Assembly (NCBI RefSeq): GCF_000514775.1
Contig: NZ_AZWO01000025.1
Coordinates: 22,684 to 86,683, forward strand
DNA from: Salinispora pacifica CNR114
Lineage (GTDB): Bacteria; Actinomycetota; Actinomycetes; Mycobacteriales; Micromonosporaceae
Length of the DNA stretch: 64,000 bases
Direction of reading: 5' to 3'
Positions 38,516 through 46,858 of this stretch are shown here, one piece after another; positions within the stretch are counted from its first letter, which is position 1, and the number at the start of each line of letters is the position of its first letter. Below the pieces are notes generated by a model. It was not told the DNA's origin and did no database searches. It saw nothing but the letters and a program-made list of their open reading frames with translations. Both the position numbers and the translations under genes were made by a program.

Positions 38516-39270
38516 CAGCTCGGTTCCGGGATCCGGCGCAGCCGCGCCAGGACCTCGTCGACGGTCGGCTCGGCGAGCGTGTCGACGGTTCGGCCGTCGG
38601 CGAGGAACAGCACCTCGTCGGCGTAGGCCGCGGCGGTCGGATCATGTGTCACCATCACGATGCTCGCGTTCTCCGTCTCGACCGCCTCGCGCAGGAACCG
38701 CAGCACCTCCGCGCCGGAACGGGAGTCGAGGTTGCCGGTCGGCTCGTCGGCGAATACCACGTCCGGCCGGGTGAGCAACGCTCGGGCGATCGCCACCCGC
38801 TGCTGCTGACCGCCGGAGAGTTGGGCCGGCCGGTGGTCCAGCCGGTCGGCGAGGCCGAGCCGGGCCACCAACTGGGCCATCCAGGCGCGGTCGACCCGGC
38901 GGCCGGCGAGATGAGCGATCATGGTGATGTTCTCCTCCGCCGTGAGCACCGGCAGCAGGTTGAACGCCTGGAACACGAAGCCCATCCGCTCCCGGCGGAG
39001 CTTGGCCAGCGCGGTCCGGTTCAACCGGGCGAGCTGCTGACCGGCGACCACCACCGCACCGGACGTCGGCCGGTCGAGGCCGGCCAGGCAGTGCAGGAAC
39101 GTCGACTTGCCCGAGCCGGACGGGCCCATGACCGCCGTGAAACGGTTCCGGGCGAAGGACACCGACACGCCGTCCAACGCGCGGACCGCCCCTTCGCCGC
39201 TGCCGTACACCCGCCTCAGGTCCTGCGTGGTGACGGCCGCACCGCTCGCCGTTGTCTCGTCCGCTCGCAT
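38515..39270 (-). CDS. ABC transporter ATPase (MacB/LolD type)
   Basis: The 251-residue ATPase has Walker [11 protein letters not shown]-loop [12 protein letters not shown], signature [16 protein letters not shown], Walker [14 protein letters not shown] and the H-loop VTHD. The LDS after Walker B and the short length are typical of MacB/LolD partners of FtsX-like permeases. ATG 39270 is preceded by GAGGAG. It is divergent from the sensor kinase gene, which may control it. Confidence 0.95.
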   Translation of the reverse strand: MRADETTASGAAVTTQDLRRVYGSGEGAVRALDGVSVSFARNRFTAVMGPSGSGKSTFLHCLAGLDRPTSGAVVVAGQQLARLNRTALAKLRRERMGFVFQAFNLLPVLTAEENITMIAHLAGRRVDRAWMAQLVARLGLADRLDHRPAQLSGGQQQRVAIARALLTRPDVVFADEPTGNLDSRSGAEVLRFLREAVETENASIVMVTHDPTAAAYADEVLFLADGRTVDTLAEPTVDEVLARLRRIPEPS

Positions 39271-39579
39271 TCCGTCGCGCTCCTCCCCGTTCGATGCCCT
39301 GCCTGGATGCACGAGCCGGGCACGAGAACGGCCGGATCATCCGTTCCTACGCTGTCCGACATGGATGCCTCCGTCCCCCGGCGAACTGCAGCCTGCTGAT
39401 CTCGACGGCGTCCCTGGCCACGAGTCTGCCGAAGCCTGCTCGATGGGGCGTCGGGCCACGGACGACGCTTCGGCTACATCCTGCGGCCAGCTTCGCGGGC
39501 AACGGCTGGCCTCCGGATGTACGCACGAGTCCGCTGCCGGTCGGGCGACGGGCCACGACCGGGTGACTAACCTGGGTGG
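39271..39579. other. Intergenic region between the ABC transporter and the two-component system
   Basis: About 310 bases between divergent genes must hold both promoters. I see no open frame with family resemblance and no strong inverted repeat. Confidence 0.45.
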
Positions 39580-40827
39580 GTGCTCGCTGACCGGCTGCCG
39601 CCCCACCGGGATTCCCCCGGCCGAGGCGGGACGGGCGCACCAGGCCCGGTGGCCCGCTGGGGCCGGACGGCACGGCACGGCCTTGCTGGGGAGGTCGGGC
39701 CGGCGCTCGTCGTGCTTGCGGTGAGTCTGTCGGCCACGGCCGTCATCGGCTGGGGGGACGGCGCGCCGCGCCCCCCGCTGCCGTTCGGCTATCTGCTGTT
39801 GGCCGCCGACGCCGCCCTGATCGCGCTGCGCCGCCGCTGGCCGTTGGTCATGCTCGCCGGCACGCTCGCGCTGTCCCTCACGTACCACGGTCTGAACTTT
39901 CCCGGCGGTGCGTTCACCATCCCGCCCGCCGTGGCGATCTACTTCGCCGTCGTGTCGCGGCACCGGCTTGCGGCCGGGCTGACCGCCCTCGCCTTCCTGG
40001 CCGGGGTGTTCCTGTTCGGAACGCTGCACGACCGTGAGCCCAACACGCAGGGTGCGGTCTGGCTGGTCGCTTGGCTTTCGCTGATCATGGCGGTGGGGGA
40101 GGCGGCCCGCAGCCACCAGGAGCGGCTGCGTCAGGTGCAGGTGCGGGCAGCGCTGGCCGAGGCCACCCGTGAGGAAGAAGCCCGGCGTCGCGCGGTGGAG
40201 GAGCGGATGCGGATCGCCCGCGAGCTACACGACGTGCTGGCCCACCGCATCTCGACCGTGACGATCCAGGCCGGGGTCGCGGCCCACCTGATCGACCGCG
40301 ACGTCGACCAGGCGCGTGCGGCGCTGCTGGCCATCCGGGAGACCAGCCGTGGTGTGCTCGTCGAGATGCGGTCGACGCTCGGCATGCTGCGCCGGGTTGA
40401 CGAGGACGAGTTGCCCACCGGTCCGGTGCCCGGCATGGCCGACCTCGACAGTCTCGTCCGGGACGCGGAGGCCAACGGGGTCGACGTCGCGCTCGACGTG
40501 GTAGACGTGGCCGACGTGCGGGCCGTCCTGCCGGCCAGCCTCGACCTCGCGGTCTACCGCATCGTGCAGGAGTCGCTGACCAACGTGATCCGGCACTCCG
40601 GCGCCGTCCGTGCCCGGGTCCGGATCGTTCACGAGCGCGGCGAGGTGGCGGTCGAGGTCCGGGACGACGGCCGCGGTGCGCCGCCCGAGCCGTTCCCGCA
40701 GGGTAACGGCCTGCTCGGCATGCGGGAGCGGGTAGTCGCGGTCGACGGGACCTTCGAGGCGCGCGGTGCCGTCGATGGCGGCTTCGTGGTCAGCGCCCGG
40801 ATACCGCTGGGCGGCGATTCCCGATGA
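39580..40827 (+). CDS. NarL-type sensor histidine kinase
   Basis: The 415-residue kinase has four or five membrane helices in its first 180 residues, then a HisKA_3 dimerisation helix with the phospho-acceptor His in RIARELHDVLAHRISTVTIQ. An HATPase_c domain follows (IVQESLTNVIRHSGA, VEVRDDGRGA, GNGLLGMRERV). The start is GTG 39580; later GTGs are possible. It is coupled by an ATGA overlap to the response regulator and may sense stress handled by the neighbouring ABC transporter. Confidence 0.92.
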   Translation: MLADRLPPHRDSPGRGGTGAPGPVARWGRTARHGLAGEVGPALVVLAVSLSATAVIGWGDGAPRPPLPFGYLLLAADAALIALRRRWPLVMLAGTLALSLTYHGLNFPGGAFTIPPAVAIYFAVVSRHRLAAGLTALAFLAGVFLFGTLHDREPNTQGAVWLVAWLSLIMAVGEAARSHQERLRQVQVRAALAEATREEEARRRAVEERMRIARELHDVLAHRISTVTIQAGVAAHLIDRDVDQARAALLAIRETSRGVLVEMRSTLGMLRRVDEDELPTGPVPGMADLDSLVRDAEANGVDVALDVVDVADVRAVLPASLDLAVYRIVQESLTNVIRHSGAVRARVRIVHERGEVAVEVRDDGRGAPPEPFPQGNGLLGMRERVVAVDGTFEARGAVDGGFVVSARIPLGGDSR

Positions 40828-41507
40828 TCCGGGTGATGCTGGCCGACGACCAGACCCTGGTACGGGCTGGTCTGCGTTCGCTGCTGCAGTCCGAGCCGGA
40901 CATCGAGCTCGTCGGTGAGGCCGCCGACGGCGAGCAGACCCTGCGGGTCGCGGCGCAGGCACGACCGGACGTGCTGCTGATGGACATCCGCATGCCCCGG
41001 ATGGACGGGATCGAGGCGACCCGACGGATCGCCGCTCAGCCCGCGCTGTCCGGCATCCGTATCGTCATCCTCACCACATTCGAGCACGACCAGTACATCT
41101 TTCGCAGTCTGCGGGCCGGGGCGAGCGGCTTCCTGGTGAAGGACATCGAGCCGGCCGCGCTGCTGCAGGCGGTGCGCGTGGTCGCCACCGGCGAGGCCCT
41201 GCTCGCACCGTCGGTGACGCGCCGGCTGATCGCGGAGTACGCGGCGCGCAGCCACGAGCCGCCGGTGTCGCCCGACCTCGACCAGCTCACCGCCCGGGAA
41301 CGGGAGGTGCTGGTACTGGTCGCCCGTGGCCTGACCAACCGGGAACTCGCCGAGCGGATGAGCTGCAGTGTCGCGACCGCAAAGACCCATGTGAGCCGCG
41401 TGATGACGAAGCTGGGCGCCCGGGATCGTGTGCAGCTCGTGGTGCTGGCCTACGAATGGGGCTTGGTGCGGCCCGGCTGGCGCGACGCGGGTCCGGTCAC
41501 CAGGTGA
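40824..41507 (+). CDS. NarL/LuxR-type response regulator
   Basis: The 227-residue regulator has a receiver domain with the phospho-acceptor Asp in DVLLMDIRMPRMDG and a conserved Lys in FLVKDIEPAAL. The C-terminal LuxR helix-turn-helix is LTAREREVLVLVARGLTNRE and CSVATAKTHVSRVMTKLGAR. Its start overlaps the kinase stop. The likely target is the divergent ABC operon (inference). Confidence 0.96.
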   Translation: MIRVMLADDQTLVRAGLRSLLQSEPDIELVGEAADGEQTLRVAAQARPDVLLMDIRMPRMDGIEATRRIAAQPALSGIRIVILTTFEHDQYIFRSLRAGASGFLVKDIEPAALLQAVRVVATGEALLAPSVTRRLIAEYAARSHEPPVSPDLDQLTAREREVLVLVARGLTNRELAERMSCSVATAKTHVSRVMTKLGARDRVQLVVLAYEWGLVRPGWRDAGPVTR

Positions 41508-41945
41508 TTGACGATTCTGTGGGGCTGGTGGCAGGCAGTCGGCTGCGGCCGGCGTGCCGAGTAGGACACCCAGCCACGGCCAGCGTGCCTCGGCCACCCG
41601 AGCCAGGGCGGTGGACGAGTCGCCGTCGATGGCAGTCGCTGCCTGCGAGGCCAGCCAGGCAAGGATGGCGCCGACGGGGGCGGGGGCAGCGGTGCGGATC
41701 AGTGAAGATCAGGTAGTTGTGGGTCATTGGGGGTTCCTCTCCGGGTGTGCGGGGTGCGCCTGGTGTCGCGGCGGATGTATGTCTCATTCAGGGATATTTT
41801 TCGGGTTTATGCCTTGGTGGGGTTTGTGTCGGTTTAGCTCGGGGTGGTTGCTGCCGCCTGCCTGGTAGCCGAGGAACACCACCCCGGGTCCTGCCCTCCG
41901 GGGTGGTGGTGCTCGTCCGTGACGGGGAAGGACACCAATACCGCG
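41508..41945. other. Spacer with a broken small reading frame and a hairpin
   Basis: On the minus strand a good site (AGAGGAACCCCCA then ATG 41727) opens MTHNYLIFTDPH. The frame then shifts within a C-run to a protein-like PVGAILAWLASQAATAIDGD and ALARVAEARWPWLGVLLG. This may be a dead small gene or a sequence error. At about 41875-41909 a CACCACCCCGG/CCGGGGTGGTG hairpin precedes the beta-helix gene. Confidence 0.4.
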
Positions 41946-43310
41946 ATGAACTATCAGCGCCACGAACACGAACCGGACCGACCGAGTGCACGCCGGGCGA
42001 GGTCACGATGGTGGGCCGTCGGACTGGCCGGCATGACCGGCCTGGCCCTCACCACCAGCCTCAGCATCAGCGGAGCGCCGGCTGTCGGCGCCGTCGACGG
42101 CACTCTCACCGCCGCCGACGACCGGCTGGGAAAACCCAACCACGCCTCCACCGACAACAAGGGCCACAAGGGCGGGGGAAAGAAGGACAAACGCAAGGGC
42201 ACACCCGTCCCGTGTGACGCCGACGCGTTGATCGCGGCGGTCACCCTCGCCAACGCCCGCGACGGCGCCGTCCTCGACCTCGCCAAAGACTGCACCTACC
42301 TACTCACCGCCAACATCGACGGCGCCGGCCTGCCCGCCATCACCACCCCGATCACGCTCAACGGCGGCAAACACACCACCATCAAACGCGCCGCCGCGGT
42401 CGATCAATTCAGAATCTTTACCGTCCAGAGCGGCGGCCACCTCACCCTCAACCACCTCACCATCACCGGCGGGGAGATAAACGCCGACGGCGGAGGGGCT
42501 CTTGTCATCTCCGGCGGAGCGCTGACCGCTAACCACAGCACCATCACCCGCAACGTCGCTAACGACGGTGGTGGTGTCGACAACTTTGGTGTCACTACTA
42601 TTAATCACAGTACCGTCAGCCATAACAGCTCCCAGGGATTTGGTGGCGGCATTTCAAACTCTCAGGGAACATTAATTATCAACAATTCTCATATAGCCGC
42701 TAACACGTCCAGCGAAGGCGGCGGCGTAGTGAGCTTCGATATGGCTAATGCCGTAACGATAAAAAAGAGTGTGTTCGCCGACAATTTTTCCCGGGGAGGG
42801 AGCGGAGGTTTGGCTGTTAGAAGCGGAATCGGTCAAATCTCCGATACAAAGTTCACGAACAATCGTGCGAGTAACTTCGCTGGTGGAATCTATATCGACA
42901 CGCCAGCCACTCTGCGGAACGTAGAGATCGTAAAAAACACGGCGTTAACGCGGATGGCCGGAGGGCTGTTTGTAGATATTAACGCGGCGGTCGTTGTCGA
43001 AAAAAGTTTGATCAAGGACAACCACTCTGTCGCCGCCATCGGTGGCGGAGTGTACAATCCGGGTCAGCTGGTGATGCGAAAGACAAAGGTTATTGGCAAC
43101 CGGGCCGACCAAGGCGGCGGAATCTACAACGATGCCAATGGTGCGCTCACACTTTTTTCGACCAAGATTGTAAAGAATATCGCCACCACCGACGGTGGCG
43201 GCATCTTCAACAATGGCGGCACGGTCGAGTTGAACACCGTCACTGGAACCACTGTGGTCAAGAACCGGCCGGACAACTGCTCTGGCGACGTACCCGGCTG
43301 CGCCGGATAG
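41946..43310 (+). CDS. Secreted right-handed beta-helix protein
   Basis: The 454-residue protein starts at ATG 41946. It has an N-terminal Arg-rich signal peptide (RARSRWWAVGLAGMTGLALT), a basic Lys/Gly linker (KGHKGGGKKDKRKG), a helical cap with a Cys pair, then about 12 short repeats of the form GGGIxN-hydrophobic-xxSxIxxNxA. These are coils of a parallel beta-helix, as in pectate-lyase-like and polymorphic-outer-membrane-protein-like proteins. The repeat part (about 42590-43200) is markedly more AT-rich than the first part. A surface carbohydrate-related or adhesive role is likely; no catalytic residues were recognised. Confidence 0.82.
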   Translation: MNYQRHEHEPDRPSARRARSRWWAVGLAGMTGLALTTSLSISGAPAVGAVDGTLTAADDRLGKPNHASTDNKGHKGGGKKDKRKGTPVPCDADALIAAVTLANARDGAVLDLAKDCTYLLTANIDGAGLPAITTPITLNGGKHTTIKRAAAVDQFRIFTVQSGGHLTLNHLTITGGEINADGGGALVISGGALTANHSTITRNVANDGGGVDNFGVTTINHSTVSHNSSQGFGGGISNSQGTLIINNSHIAANTSSEGGGVVSFDMANAVTIKKSVFADNFSRGGSGGLAVRSGIGQISDTKFTNNRASNFAGGIYIDTPATLRNVEIVKNTALTRMAGGLFVDINAAVVVEKSLIKDNHSVAAIGGGVYNPGQLVMRKTKVIGNRADQGGGIYNDANGALTLFSTKIVKNIATTDGGGIFNNGGTVELNTVTGTTVVKNRPDNCSGDVPGCAG

Positions 43311-43332
43311 CAATCCGAGCACATCGGATCTA

Positions 43333-43377
43333 CGAGGGGTCCCGTTTACGCCGCTGTCGGTGGGCGGGGCCCCTTCG
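43333..43377 (+). terminator. Terminator-like hairpin after the beta-helix gene
   Basis: Arms CGAGGGGTCCCG (43333-43344) and CGGGGCCCCTTCG (43365-43377) pair with one bulge and a G-T pair, about 25 bases after the stop codon. There is no T-tract. Confidence 0.5.
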
Positions 43378-43888
43378 TCGTTCCCGCACGATCAGCGCAT
43401 CTCGGGCTTGTCGGCACCGGCCGCCTGGGCGATCCGATTAACCTGGTCCTTGATCGACTGGCCGCCGTTGGGCGTAGCTCCTCCTGTAAGGCGTCAAGAC
43501 GGCCCTCGATGCAGCCCGCCCGGCGCTCAACCCTGGGTAGCCGTTGGGCAGGGTGTCTGGCTGCACCTCGCCCGTCAATGCCCGCTTCTCTGCCGGTCTG
43601 GCCCGAGCCCGGCGGCTTCCTCCCCTTCGCCAACTCGATCGACAGTGACGAGCTCGTGGCTCACCGAAGGGAACCCCGACGAATGGCCACTGATCATTTT
43701 TGAGCTGTGGGACGATGAGGACTACTGGTAGCTGGCGGGGAAGGTGTTCTCCGGGATCGGATTGGGAGCTGCTGGACGCGGTGACCTGGAGGCAACGACC
43801 GCATCGTAACTGCTGGCCGCACACCGAACATCCCGCAACCACAATGCTGCCGGCCTGGGCAGCAGAAACCGTATCCGCCCGTCAGCCG
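43378..43888. other. Decayed region, no intact gene
   Basis: On the plus strand a frame ends in the acidic, protein-like NPDEWPLIIFELWDDEDYW (stop at 43731) but has no matching N-terminus. On the minus strand AGCIEGRLDALQEELRP resembles a coiled-coil fragment. Both look like relics of small genes, possibly a toxin-immunity type locus, but no family can be named. Confidence 0.4.
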
Positions 43889-44998
43889 TCAGCCCTGCGT
43901 CTGTCCAGCTGACGGCAGGACCACCCTGACGATTGCACCACCACCGGGGACGTTCTCCGCCCATACCCGCCCCCCGTGGGCGCCGACTACGGCCCGCACG
44001 ATGGCGAGCCCGATCCCCGACCCGCCGTTGTCCCGGTCCCGGGCCGTATCGACCCGGTAGAAGCGTTCGAAGACATGCGGGAGGTGCTGCGCCGGGATGC
44101 CGGGACCGGTGTCGGTCACCGCCAGCTCCACACCTCTGGCGCCGCTGACCACCTGTACCGTGACGGTCCCGCCCTCGGGTGTGTGCCGTAGCGCGTTGTC
44201 CAGGAGGTTGCCGAGCACCTGCCCCATCCGCTGCGGGTCGACGTCGACCCACGGGGAAGGGGGAAGATCGCTGCGCAGCGTCACGCCCTTACCAGCGAAC
44301 CGGGGCCGCACCGCGGCCACGGCGTCCCGGACCAGGTCCGCCGGGGCCGTCTGTACCGGGTGCAGGTCGAGCTGATGTGTCTCGGCGCGGGAGACCGCGG
44401 CGATGTCGTCGGCGAGGCGGTGCAGCCGCGCGGTCTGGGCCCGCAGCACCGATTGAAGGTCCTCGTCGTCAACGGCGACGCCGTCCTCAGCCGCTTCGAG
44501 GTAGGCCTCGATGGTGGCCAGCGGGGTGCGCAGCTCGTGACCGAGGTCGGCGAGCAGCCGTCGCCGGGTCGTTTCGACGGTCTCCAGGCCTTCCGCCATG
44601 GTGTTGAACGAGTCGGTCAGGGTCTTGAGCTCGTTGCCGAGGCCGGGGTCGGCCATGCGGACGTCGTAGTGTCCGTCGGCGAGGCTGGCCGACGCGTGCG
44701 CGAAGTGAGTGATCGGGCTGGCGATCCGCCGTGTCGCGTACGCGCTGGCCACCAGCGCCGCGACCAGCGCGGCGAGGAGACCGACACCGAGCGCGAGCGC
44801 GTTCGCCGAGGCGTACGCCCGCTCGACGTGCCAGCGTGCCTCGGCGCTGACCTCCCCGCCGACCTGCCCGAGGTGCTCGTGGAAGATCCGTGGTCCCACC
44901 GCACCGGCGACCAGCGCCAGGGTCAGCCCGCCGACGGCGAGCGCGAGCACCTGCGCGGCGAAGAGCCGTACGGCGAGGCTGACGCGCCAGGAGTTCAC
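43889..44998 (-). CDS. OmpR-partner sensor histidine kinase
   Basis: The 369-residue kinase has two membrane helices (AVRLFAAQVLALAVGGLTLA and ANALALGVGLLAALVAALVA) around a short sensor loop, then HAMP (ASPITHFAHASASLADGHYD). HisKA follows with the acceptor His in LLADLGHELRTPLATIEAYL, then HATPase_c (NLLDNALRHTPEGG, TDTGPGIPAQHLPHVFERFY). GTG 44998 overlaps the regulator stop (GTGA). With the BNR and multicopper oxidase genes it probably senses copper or envelope stress. Confidence 0.95.
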   Translation of the reverse strand: MNSWRVSLAVRLFAAQVLALAVGGLTLALVAGAVGPRIFHEHLGQVGGEVSAEARWHVERAYASANALALGVGLLAALVAALVASAYATRRIASPITHFAHASASLADGHYDVRMADPGLGNELKTLTDSFNTMAEGLETVETTRRRLLADLGHELRTPLATIEAYLEAAEDGVAVDDEDLQSVLRAQTARLHRLADDIAAVSRAETHQLDLHPVQTAPADLVRDAVAAVRPRFAGKGVTLRSDLPPSPWVDVDPQRMGQVLGNLLDNALRHTPEGGTVTVQVVSGARGVELAVTDTGPGIPAQHLPHVFERFYRVDTARDRDNGGSGIGLAIVRAVVGAHGGRVWAENVPGGGAIVRVVLPSAGQTQG

Positions 44999-45687
44999 GA
45001 CTGCGGTCCCATCCGGTAGCCGATGCCCCGGACGGTGAGGATGAACCGGGGGTGGGCGGGGGCGTCGCCGAGCTTGCGTCGCAGATGGCCGATGTGCACG
45101 TCGACCAGGTGCTCGTCGCCCACCCACCCCTCCCCCCACACTGCGGTGATCAGCTCAGCGCGGCTCAGCGCGACATTCGGTCGGCCGGACAGAACCGCCA
45201 GCAGATCGAACTCGGTGCGGGTGAGCGGCACGGGCACCTCGTCGAGGCGGGCTTCGCGGGCTGGCACGTCCACCGCCAGCGGACCGAACCGACGCGGTGC
45301 CGTCTCCGGCCGCTCGCGGGGCTGGCGTGGGCGACGCCGCATCGCTGCGACCCGGGCGACGAGTTCTCTAGGGCTGAACGGCTTGGTGAGGTAGTCGTCC
45401 GCTCCAACACCGAGCCCGGTCAGCTTGTCGGCCTCCTCGGTGCGGGCGGTCAGCATGACGATGTAGCAGTCGCTGAACGACCGCAACCGCCGGCACACCT
45501 CCACACCGTCGAGGCCGGGCAGCATCAGGTCCAGGACGACGACGTCGGGCTCGTCCTCCCGGGCGGCATCGAGCGCCGCCGGGCCGTCAAAGACGCAGCG
45601 CACCTGATAGCCGTCGCGCTCGAGATAGCTCGCCACGACCTTGGCGAGGCTCCGTTCGTCGTCGACGACCAGCACCCGTCCACTCAT
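44995..45687 (-). CDS. OmpR-family response regulator
   Basis: The 230-residue regulator starts MSGRVLVVDDERSLAKVVAS at ATG 45687. It has the phospho-acceptor Asp in DVVVLDLMLPGLDG, the Lys in DYLTKPFSPRELVARV, and a C-terminal winged helix (LTRTEFDLLAVLSGRP, VDVHIGHLRRKLGD, TVRGIGYRMG). It lies 25 bases after the BNR-protein gene and overlaps the kinase. Confidence 0.97.
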   Translation of the reverse strand: MSGRVLVVDDERSLAKVVASYLERDGYQVRCVFDGPAALDAAREDEPDVVVLDLMLPGLDGVEVCRRLRSFSDCYIVMLTARTEEADKLTGLGVGADDYLTKPFSPRELVARVAAMRRRPRQPRERPETAPRRFGPLAVDVPAREARLDEVPVPLTRTEFDLLAVLSGRPNVALSRAELITAVWGEGWVGDEHLVDVHIGHLRRKLGDAPAHPRFILTVRGIGYRMGPQS

Positions 45688-45712
45688 GTCCTGATCCCTC
45701 GGGCCGTGTTCC

Positions 45713-46651
45713 TCACTCCGACGCGTACCGATCAGTCCAGGTAGCACCGCCGTCGGTGCTGGCTGCGATCCGGTCACCGGCGAGCGCGGCGAAGAGGGTG
45801 CCGTCCTGCACAGCGAAACTGTGCGGCTCAGCCGGCGCCGCGCCGCGCCGCTGCCACTGCCCCCCGCCGTCGGACGACGACCAGACCGCTCCGTCCGGGG
45901 CGACCGCCCACACGCCGGTGTGGTCCCAGGTCAGCAGGCCGACAGCAGGAGCCTCCGGCACCGGCTGCCAGCTTCGGCCGCCGTCGGTGGAGCGCTGCAG
46001 GCCGTCGCGTCCGACGGCGAGGACTGTCCCGTCGTCGGTCGGGCTGACCGCGAACGCGCCGATTGTCGTACGGGAACGGTGCTCCCAGTCTCGCTGGTCG
46101 GCGCTGACCATGAACTCGCCGTCGACCGAGTTGTAGCCGTAGACCGAGCCGTGGGCGACCTGGAGCCCGTGGAAGTCCGCCGTACCGGATAGCGACTTCT
46201 CCCGCCAGGTCACGCCGCCGTCGGTTGACTCGATCAGGCCCACGTTGGCCGGGCCGTGCGCGGAGTGGCCCGAGGCCAGGTAGTGCCCGGGGCCGACCAC
46301 GGTGAAGCCCATCAGGTCCAGGTAGTCCTTTGACACGCGTACGGCGCTCCGCGGATCGTCGACGCGGAACAGCCCGACGTGCGTGGCGACATGCAGGGCG
46401 CCGCTACCCGGGTCGACTGCGATCCCGTGGACGTGCCCGAACCCCTGGTGTCCGGCACCACCGGTGGTGTCACCGTTCGAAGACCCCTGACTGCGTAGGG
46501 CGAACACCACCACGGCGGTGAGCGTGGCCAGCACGGCCAGCGCCGCGATGATGATCGTCCACGTCGGTGCGGCCAGCGCACCGCGACCCGGCGACTTTGG
46601 CGCGGATCCGGACCTGCTGCGTGGTCGCATCGGCTGCGACGTCCTGCTCAT
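45713..46651 (-). CDS. Membrane-anchored BNR/sialidase-like repeat protein
   Basis: The 312-residue protein has one N-terminal membrane helix (WTIIIAALAVLATLTAVVVF, about 31-50) and an extracytoplasmic beta-propeller built from Asp-box repeats (STDGGVTWREKSL, STDGGRSWQPV, SSDGGGQWQRR, STDGGATWTDR). It matches the F510_1955 family of glycosylhydrolase-like proteins, which is often found beside copper genes in actinobacteria. Enzymatic function is doubtful. It starts at ATG 46651, first in the BNR-regulator-kinase operon and divergent from the multicopper oxidase gene. Confidence 0.85.
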   Translation of the reverse strand: MSRTSQPMRPRSRSGSAPKSPGRGALAAPTWTIIIAALAVLATLTAVVVFALRSQGSSNGDTTGGAGHQGFGHVHGIAVDPGSGALHVATHVGLFRVDDPRSAVRVSKDYLDLMGFTVVGPGHYLASGHSAHGPANVGLIESTDGGVTWREKSLSGTADFHGLQVAHGSVYGYNSVDGEFMVSADQRDWEHRSRTTIGAFAVSPTDDGTVLAVGRDGLQRSTDGGRSWQPVPEAPAVGLLTWDHTGVWAVAPDGAVWSSSDGGGQWQRRGAAPAEPHSFAVQDGTLFAALAGDRIAASTDGGATWTDRYASE

Positions 46652-46858
46652 CGGCTACATTCACTTCCTCGTCCTTGACTGACCCGGTGCAGGTGGCCCC
46701 GGTGCGGGATCAGGGTGACCTCTCGTCCCCATCAACCATGGCCCGAAGCCAGCGGAAAGACCCCTTCGGGGCCATGAAGATTCTCTGAAGAAGCGGCCCG
46801 ATCCCTACTCGCCGGGCCGGTGGTCGATGACGCTGATGGCGCACACGAAGGAGCCTCC

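Noticed and set aside
42440..43250. Repeats in the beta-helix gene considered as a CRISPR array
   Set aside because: The repeats are imperfect at DNA level, in frame and protein-coding, with no constant-length spacers or cas genes.
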